From assembly GCA_024643945.1 (NCBI GenBank), contig JAHELX010000369.1:1-5336 (forward strand): a stretch of DNA of 5,336 nt. The letters run 5' to 3'. The DNA is from Anaerolineales bacterium. Its GTDB lineage: Bacteria; Chloroflexota; Anaerolineae; 4572-78; NAK82. Numbering within the stretch: position 1 is the first letter of the stretch; every line of letters starts with the position of its first letter. A program made the translations under genes and the position numbers. A model generated the notes under the pieces. That model was not told where the DNA came from and ran no database searches. It worked only from the letters and a program-made list of their open reading frames with translations. This document shows, one piece after another, positions 5,240 through 5,336 of the stretch.

Positions 5240-5336
5240 AAGTTAAGGTTCTTTAACATCTGTCAAATCTGAGCAGGTCCAATATCAAGCCAATCCGAGC
5301 GGGTCCCGGATCAAGACGCAGGTCGTGGCGGCGAAG
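5240..5336. other. Region upstream of the glucosidase gene; possible end of an unseen gene
   Basis: No gene can be assigned. On the minus strand two frames are open from the edge: one reaches TAA at 5255-5253 and one TGA at 5287-5285, too short to identify. Neither continues into the glucosidase frame, which is closed by TAA at 5245-5243. A perfect TTGACA (5266-5261) occurs but has no good -10 at 16-18 bp. Confidence 0.4.
5266..5315. repeat. Two imperfect tandem repeats with 26-bp period
   Basis: The 24-bp units 5266-5289 and 5292-5315 agree at 19 of 24 positions. Both share AATC, GAGC, GGTCC and ATCAAG blocks, with the largest difference (AAT versus CGG) in the second half. The 26-bp period is not a multiple of three, so a coding origin is unlikely. 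The array could continue beyond the window edge only in degraded form, since the next bases (5316-5336) do not match. Confidence 0.6.

Noticed and set aside
5237..5266. Promoter for the glucosidase gene starting from the perfect TTGACA at 5266-5261.
   Set aside because: At 16-18 bp spacing the -10 candidates match TATAAT at no more than about three positions, and the start would fall inside the coding region.
4529..5272. A 247-codon plus-strand frame opposite the glucosidase gene.
   Set aside because: It is antisense to a clearly identified conserved gene; the long open frame is expected from the G+C-rich codon use of the real gene.

Overview
The window holds four protein genes, all on the minus strand, plus an intergenic segment that looks like an independent small-RNA gene. 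In transcription order (right to left) they are: a glycogen-debranching-type glucosidase (4031-5239), a PfkB-family sugar/nucleoside kinase resembling pseudouridine kinase (2957-3886), the glutaminase subunit HisH of imidazole glycerol phosphate synthase (2329-2946), and a membrane-bound proton-pumping pyrophosphatase that runs off the left edge (1-2027). I see no supported gene on the plus strand, and no rRNA, tRNA, CRISPR array or mobile element.

The sequence is bacterial: Shine-Dalgarno motifs, sigma70-like promoter hexamers and an intrinsic terminator are visible. Moderately high G+C, a K+-independent pyrophosphatase and an archaeal/bacterial-type GH133 debranching enzyme would suit a Chloroflexota (Anaerolineae-like) genome. 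That placement is a guess from gene content, not a demonstrated assignment.

Layout: 5240-5336 is non-coding or the tail of an unseen gene, with two copies of a 26-bp tandem repeat. The glucosidase gene encodes only the catalytic (alpha/alpha)6 domain. A 144-bp gap follows, holding an extended -10 promoter candidate at the end of the glucosidase gene. The kinase and hisH are 10 bp apart and probably co-transcribed. A near-consensus sigma70 promoter (TTGACA-17-TAGAAT) overlaps the hisH stop codon. About 70-120 nt further on lies a strong intrinsic terminator. The roughly 117-nt segment between them encodes no protein I recognise and has several alternative stems, so it is a candidate small RNA or attenuated leader. 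Between the terminator and hppA lie an 11-bp direct repeat with 22-bp period, a 9-bp inverted repeat and a good Shine-Dalgarno sequence.

Functionally, the genes cover glycogen debranching, a phosphoryl-transfer step on a ribose-like substrate, histidine/AICAR formation, and recovery of PPi energy as an ion gradient. Nothing in the sequence shows that they form one pathway. The least explained part is the hisH-hppA intergenic region.
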